A stretch of DNA of 43,948 nt from contig SVUF01000003.1 in assembly GCA_015063395.1 (NCBI GenBank), positions 1 to 43,948 on the forward strand, written 5' to 3'. Shown piece by piece: positions 39,954-43,948 of this stretch; positions within the stretch are counted from its first letter, which is position 1; every line of letters begins with the position of its first letter. The notes below the pieces were generated by a model, which saw only the letters and a list, made by a program, of their open reading frames with translations, did not search any database and was not told the DNA's origin. The translations under genes were made by a program, and so were the position numbers. The DNA comes from Oscillospiraceae bacterium. GTDB lineage: Bacteria > Bacillota > Clostridia > Oscillospirales > CAG-272.

Positions 39954-42230
39954 TCAATCACAAGCCTTGCCGTAAAACACTCTGAATGCAGGAGTTGCAA
40001 CTCTTCCGTAATTACATAAATAGTGTATCTTTATATACGATTGGGTGGCGTCAGAGCCACATGATATCTCAAAGCTTCCGTCGGAATTTATGGGAGCAGT
40101 ATCGTATACAACTCCGGTTATACCAACTCTTGAAACATACATGGGGGTGAGAAAGCCGTCATATAACTGCACTTTACCCTTTATCATATTGTCCTCAGGG
40201 ATTATTATACCCTTGTCGGAATATCCGTTGGTGATTACAGTGACGCTGTCTCCGTACACCATAAGCTCCTGTGTGCCAAGAATCTTATTGTTTTTATCAA
40301 CGGCATTTACAGTATAATATCCGCTCTCAAGTGTACCTTTTTCAATTGTCAGTGTATGAGTTTGATTTCCCATGTCAACACTGTTTTTGAAAGAACAGCT
40401 CAATTCCTTCATTCCTTCTCTCAAAATCTCCACACCATCAACACCCTTACCTGCAAACAATGTGATCACAATGTCATCGTTAACGGAGTATACGGATTTG
40501 TTACCTCGGTCAAGAGCAATTGCCCCGCCTCCGTAATTGTAGCTTTTCGCTTGAGTAAGATATGCTCGGTCCATATCGCTTCTGCTGAGCTTTACCGTTG
40601 ATGACTCAATGCTTTTTGAAGAAATATCAAGGACAAGCTGATGTGTACTTAGATCATATGTATAGTCAAAAAATTCCTTTCCGTCAATAAAAACGCATCC
40701 GACTCTGTCAACGCTTTTGTCAAGAACCAAAATGCTTTTCCCGTTTTTCTCGGTAAATGCCTTGCCGCTATACTCCAGGATCGTATTATTTTCAATGCCG
40801 CTGTAGCGAAAGATCTTTGCAATGCTATATGTATTCAGTGACGATTCCTTCAAAAATCTCAGCACAAATTCATCGGCAGTGACTCTGTCCAAATGACAGT
40901 TGGAATAGTTGGATTCACTGTATGTAATATATTTGACCTCTCCACTTGGATCTTTTTCAACATCAAGAATGATTACAGTGTGACCGCCACCGTTTTCACT
41001 TCGGAACTGCACCACAATATCCCCGCTGCGCACCTTATTAAGATCCATAGGGACCTCCTCCATGTCCTTGTTTGCAAATGAATATGTGGTCTCATAGTAT
41101 GGCAATCCAATTGCATATCCCACAAGACTTGAGCAAACAGTGCCGTAATAGCACGATGCATTTTGCTGACCTATTGACTCATACACTTTTCCCAATGTAG
41201 AGCAAACATTTTTTCCGTAGGTACTGTCAAAGGTCATGGAATAATTCTTTATGGCAACCTCGTTGCAATTGTAGCTGTACAGTATTCCGTTGGGGTTTTC
41301 AAGACATGTCAAAAAGGTTTCGGGCAAAACGTCAACGCCCACAAATTTATTGTATCCCTTAACAGATGAATACGGAAATCCCTGGGAGGGCTTGTCCGGT
41401 GAAAACACTCCGTTCATGGAAGGCATATTCTTTTTCGGTGTCCACAATATCCGAGAAAGCATTTCCGATTTTTTCACTGCATTTTGGATATACTCCGACT
41501 TATAGTCGGGGTCATGGGTATAGCCCTCCGAGGAATATCCGCAAATGGAAAAGGAATCTCCCTTTTTTATAACTGTATTGCTTATGTAGCCTTCATACAC
41601 CCTGTCAATTTCTGTCGGAAAGGACAGCAAACCAAGCTCATCGGTATTAAAAGCGAAGATCAGATATTTGTCATTTTCTCCTGTGGTCACCGTAAGTATT
41701 CTGTCAATGGGCTTTCCGTTCACTCTGTTTGACATTATTGCCGTCAATGAATTTTCCTCTCCGCAATCCTCAGGAGATCTCGGCGCGCTTCCCAAAAACA
41801 CCACCATATCCTCCTTAAAGCACTGCATTACATACTCGGTGTTTTTTTCACATGGCATATAATATACTCTTTGATAGTGATATTCCTTGGTGTTTATCTT
41901 CTTTTTTCCTTCGTAGACAACACAGGATTTATTGTAGAAGTAATCCTCAGTCAAGAGAAGATTGGGAATTTCCGGCATTGGTGTTTCATCTCCCGTTATA
42001 TCTTCAGTTATGACGGAGGTATCAATATCAGTATTTATCACAGTGTCAATACCTGTATCAATACCCGTGTCAATCGATGTATTAACAGATGTATTAACAG
42101 GTATATTCACATCGGTGCCAATTTCCGTTTTATTATTATTTTCTTCTGTTTTCATTTGGTTTTCCTCAAAGCACGAGCACAGCGTCATCAGCATTGCTCC
42201 GCAAAGAATCAAAGTAATTATTTTTTTCAT
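39954..42230 (-). CDS. Papain/NlpC-P60-like surface lipoprotein
   Basis: The 758-residue protein has a lipoprotein signal ending TLCSC (Cys20). A tetrapeptide-repeat linker occupies residues 45-72. An unknown beta-rich region runs to about 330. A Cys-His hydrolase-like domain follows: YYGTVCSSLVGYAIGLPYY (Cys366 in the nucleophile position), then RSGDIVVQF and GGHTVIILD (His417). This order matches the papain-like NlpC/P60 and CHAP folds that cut peptidoglycan or amide bonds. The last 300 residues appear to be Ig-like beta domains. It starts 8 bp after ispE, behind AAGGAGAAAC, and so shares the ispE promoter. Confidence 0.75.
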   Translation of the reverse strand: MKKIITLILCGAMLMTLCSCFEENQMKTEENNNKTEIGTDVNIPVNTSVNTSIDTGIDTGIDTVINTDIDTSVITEDITGDETPMPEIPNLLLTEDYFYNKSCVVYEGKKKINTKEYHYQRVYYMPCEKNTEYVMQCFKEDMVVFLGSAPRSPEDCGEENSLTAIMSNRVNGKPIDRILTVTTGENDKYLIFAFNTDELGLLSFPTEIDRVYEGYISNTVIKKGDSFSICGYSSEGYTHDPDYKSEYIQNAVKKSEMLSRILWTPKKNMPSMNGVFSPDKPSQGFPYSSVKGYNKFVGVDVLPETFLTCLENPNGILYSYNCNEVAIKNYSMTFDSTYGKNVCSTLGKVYESIGQQNASCYYGTVCSSLVGYAIGLPYYETTYSFANKDMEEVPMDLNKVRSGDIVVQFRSENGGGHTVIILDVEKDPSGEVKYITYSESNYSNCHLDRVTADEFVLRFLKESSLNTYSIAKIFRYSGIENNTILEYSGKAFTEKNGKSILVLDKSVDRVGCVFIDGKEFFDYTYDLSTHQLVLDISSKSIESSTVKLSRSDMDRAYLTQAKSYNYGGGAIALDRGNKSVYSVNDDIVITLFAGKGVDGVEILREGMKELSCSFKNSVDMGNQTHTLTIEKGTLESGYYTVNAVDKNNKILGTQELMVYGDSVTVITNGYSDKGIIIPEDNMIKGKVQLYDGFLTPMYVSRVGITGVVYDTAPINSDGSFEISCGSDATQSYIKIHYLCNYGRVATPAFRVFYGKACD
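42015..42098 (-). repeat. 12-bp tandem repeat encoding [V/I][N/D]T-x units
   Basis: Seven 12-nt units encode VNTS, VNTS, IDTG, IDTG, IDTV, INTD and IDTS just after the lipid anchor of the papain-like protein. The unit length keeps the frame, so copy number could change by slippage without breaking the gene. It probably forms an extended surface linker. Confidence 0.85.
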
Positions 42231-42238
42231 GTTTCTCC

Positions 42239-43108
42239 TTAAATATCGTTAACACTTTTGGCTTCAAAAACACCTACTGCAACTCCCGAAAGAGCGGATT
42301 TTGCCCCTTCAAGCCTTCCTTTATCTGAAAAGATCCCGAAAACAGCCGCTCCGCTTCCGCTCATCAGCACACCCAAAGCTCCGCTTACAGACATGATCCT
42401 CCGAATTCTTGAACACTCACTATTTATGGGAAGCACCACCTTTTCAAAGGCGTTATACATATTTGCGCAAATTGCTCTTATATCACCATTTTCAAGGGCT
42501 TCTGTAATTTTACCGCTTCCGATGTGGCGAGATCTGTTCTTTATGTTGTCAAGTCTTTGATACGCTTGGGGAGTCGGACTTCCCTGCTTTCCGATTGCAA
42601 TTAGTATCAAACAGTCATCGGACAAGCTTGCGCATGGGGTAAATATCTCTCCGATACCGCCGCAAAGAGTTGCACCACCCTTTATACAAAAAGGAACATC
42701 TGCCCCAACCCTGAGACCTATGTCACACAGCTCTTCGAGAGTCAGCCTGTTTCCGTACATTTTATTCAGCCCTCTCAGTACTGCCGCCGCATCCGCGCTG
42801 CCGCCGCCAAGCCCTGCACACATCGGGATCTTTTTTTCAATATCAATTTCTACACGGGCATTCTCCTTTATCTCTTCAAGAAAAAGCTCCGCCGCCTTAT
42901 AAGCGGTATTACGGCTATCGCATGGAACCTCCCCGTTGTCACAGGTAATTACAATCTCAATGCTTTCTCCTTTTTCACAATTCAAGGTAACCTCGTCGCA
43001 AAGAGTCACCGTCTGCATGACTGTATCTATATTGTGATATCCGCTGGGAAGCTTATCCAAAACCTCAAGGTACAAATTTACCTTTGCATATGCCTTTTCT
43101 TTTATCAT
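42239..43108 (-). CDS. ispE: 4-diphosphocytidyl-2-C-methyl-D-erythritol kinase
   Basis: The protein has 289 residues from the ATG at 43108 (MIKEKAYAKVNLYLEVL), which follows GGGAG; the track start at 43141 lies in the leader. It is a GHMP kinase with AKVNLYLEVLDKLPSGYH, the ATP loop MCAGLGGGSADAAAV and the late motif MSGSGAAVFGIF. It phosphorylates CDP-methylerythritol in the non-mevalonate isoprenoid pathway. It heads a four-gene unit with a papain-like lipoprotein and two small unknown genes. Confidence 0.95.
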   Translation of the reverse strand: MIKEKAYAKVNLYLEVLDKLPSGYHNIDTVMQTVTLCDEVTLNCEKGESIEIVITCDNGEVPCDSRNTAYKAAELFLEEIKENARVEIDIEKKIPMCAGLGGGSADAAAVLRGLNKMYGNRLTLEELCDIGLRVGADVPFCIKGGATLCGGIGEIFTPCASLSDDCLILIAIGKQGSPTPQAYQRLDNIKNRSRHIGSGKITEALENGDIRAICANMYNAFEKVVLPINSECSRIRRIMSVSGALGVLMSGSGAAVFGIFSDKGRLEGAKSALSGVAVGVFEAKSVNDI

Positions 43109-43149
43109 TTTATTTCTCCCATCATATAAAGCACTTGGCATCTGTAAAA

Positions 43150-43178
43150 ATTATAACACATATTTTTAAATTATTCAA
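43150..43178 (-). promoter_or_regulatory. SigA-type promoter of the ispE operon
   Basis: On the minus strand there is a TTGAAT, a 17-bp spacer and a consensus TATAAT, 42 bp before ispE. The -35 and spacer form the left arm of the inverted repeat at 43160-43206. Confidence 0.8.
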
Positions 43179-43206
43179 TGATTTGTGTTGACTAATTTAA
43201 AAATAT
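43160..43206. repeat. Inverted repeat forming both divergent promoters
   Basis: ATATTTTTAAATTATTCAA (43160-43178) and TTGACTAATTTAAAAATAT (43188-43206) are inverted copies matching at 18 of 19 positions, 9 bp apart. Each arm supplies the -35 and most of the spacer of one promoter. Confidence 0.85.
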
Positions 43207-43216
43207 AGGATAAAAT
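43188..43216 (+). promoter_or_regulatory. SigA-type promoter of the AI-2E transporter gene
   Basis: A TTGACT, a 17-bp spacer and TAAAAT lie about 30 bp before the TTG start. The -35 and spacer form the right arm of the inverted repeat. Confidence 0.75.
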
Positions 43217-43246
43217 GTTATCATAAGTAAAAGAAGGTGAAGAAAC

Positions 43247-43948
43247 TTGAAGTTTGAAAAAAACAACAATTATAAATCAATTGCGGTATATGCTTTTTTT
43301 GCCTTATCATCTGCGATTCTTGTGTTCTTTTTAATAAATGAATATGAAAAGACACTTGGCATTATAAAAACCGTGTTAAGTCCCCTGTCATCTCTTTTGA
43401 TAGGAGTTGTAATTGCATATTTTCTGAATCCCCTTTTGAACTTTTTTGAAAGAAAGGTTTTCAAAAAGGTCTATCAAAAAAACAGATTTTCCAAGCTGCG
43501 CCGCGGTCTTTCGATCTTTTGTGTTTTTGCCATTGTATTGTTTGCCCTTTTCCTGTTTGTCATGTCGTTTATTCCTCAGCTTACAGAAAGCGTAAACAGC
43601 CTTATAGAGAATTACGGAACTGTTGACAAGGCAATTGCTTCCATTAACGGATTTTTGAAGAACAACCGATTTACCGCACCTCATTATGATACGATTATCT
43701 CGACCCTAATGGAATATGAACAGAAGATCTTCAATTTTCTCTATTCCGCCATTGAAAAAATTGCTCCTCTCGTGATCAATTATACAGTCGATCTTATGAA
43801 GGGCATCTACAATGTCATCATCGGCATAATATTTTCGATCTATATTCTTTGCTACAAAGAAAAGCTTTTGGCTCTTGTCAAAAAGCTCTTTACCGCATTT
43901 CTCTCGGAAAGCAGATTTTCATTCATCAGAAAGATCCTTGGAATCACC
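43247..43948 (+). CDS. AI-2E family transporter (N-terminal 234 codons; runs off right edge)
   Basis: The frame is open from a TTG at 43247 to the end of the window and is absent from the ORF track because it has no stop. The start follows GAAGG. The protein opens with a hydrophilic Asn/Lys-rich stretch. Two early membrane helices follow (SIAVYAFFALSSAILVFFLI and LSSLLIGVVIAYFLNPLLNFFER), the second holding the AYFLNP motif typical of the AI-2E/PerM family. A third helix and an F-I-P-Q-L-T-E-S-V segment come next, with another helix near the cut end. The family exports small molecules or Na+ in exchange for H+; the substrate is not predictable. Confidence 0.85.
   Translation, partial: MKFEKNNNYKSIAVYAFFALSSAILVFFLINEYEKTLGIIKTVLSPLSSLLIGVVIAYFLNPLLNFFERKVFKKVYQKNRFSKLRRGLSIFCVFAIVLFALFLFVMSFIPQLTESVNSLIENYGTVDKAIASINGFLKNNRFTAPHYDTIISTLMEYEQKIFNFLYSAIEKIAPLVINYTVDLMKGIYNVIIGIIFSIYILCYKEKLLALVKKLFTAFLSESRFSFIRKILGIT

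Overview
The window reads as a chromosomal segment of an endospore-forming, Gram-positive member of the Clostridia (Bacillota). The evidence is a complete spoIIAA-spoIIAB-sigF operon, spoIVA with a YlmC/YmxH partner, a GerA/SpoVAF-type protein, many Sec-dependent lipoproteins with Gram-positive lipoboxes, strong AGGAGG ribosome binding sites, and consensus SigA promoters with 17-bp spacers. Frequent TTG/GTG starts, a PPi-type phosphofructokinase and a secreted GH27 enzyme would suit an anaerobic gut-type lineage (inference). No tRNA, rRNA, CRISPR array or prophage was recognised. The only mobile DNA is the start of an IS5-like transposase cut by the left edge, next to a hairpin-rich interspersed repeat.

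Layout. 1-390: IS fragment, repeat and a terminator. 389-2387 (minus): a DUF6873-like protein, a secreted ComEC-type metallo-beta-lactamase lipoprotein and a DUF3006 protein. 2458-7101 (minus): rpmB in its own unit, then DUF177-rpmF-DUF512 radical SAM/PDZ-der-plsY. 7224-8776 (minus): spoIIA operon. 8943-12350 (plus): PHP phosphoesterase and a Cu(I) P-type ATPase with a C-terminal CopZ-like domain. 12343-16011 (minus): an unknown gene, a CPBP-like membrane protein, and rpmG-secE-nusG-rplK-rplA. 16219-19829 (minus): a lipoprotein coupled to a very large secreted alpha-galactosidase that carries a rhodanese domain. 20112-22189 (plus): a membrane protein and PPi-PFK. 22260-26081 (minus): mntP, a FIVAR-repeat lipoprotein and gerA/spoVAF. 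26292-26534 (plus): a small membrane protein. 26642-29513 (minus): a membrane-spanning MerR regulator and a DUF5050-like lipoprotein. 29706-34979 (minus): a Gfo/Idh/MocA oxidoreductase, an ABC transporter with a zinc-ribbon partner, and a membrane protein. 35256-36953 (minus): rpsB-tsf behind a structured leader. 37194-38940 (plus): spoIVA-ymxH. 39061-43108 (minus): ispE, a papain/NlpC-like lipoprotein and two small unknown genes. 43247-end (plus): an AI-2E family transporter.

The most unusual system is at 26642-29569. A MerR-type DNA-binding domain is joined to three membrane spans and a Cys/His-repeat ectodomain. It sits behind a promoter with the 19-bp spacer typical of MerR-activated promoters, and is followed by a surface lipoprotein with the same Cys/His repeat. 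I read it as a candidate self-regulated transmembrane one-component sensor with a matching surface lipoprotein. Other highlights are an internal ribosome binding site in copA that could release a free CopZ-like chaperone, the rhodanese-GH27 fusion, and the near-perfect inverted repeat that forms both divergent promoters between ispE and the AI-2E transporter. All calls come from reading the sequence and the supplied ORF track; no database search was run.
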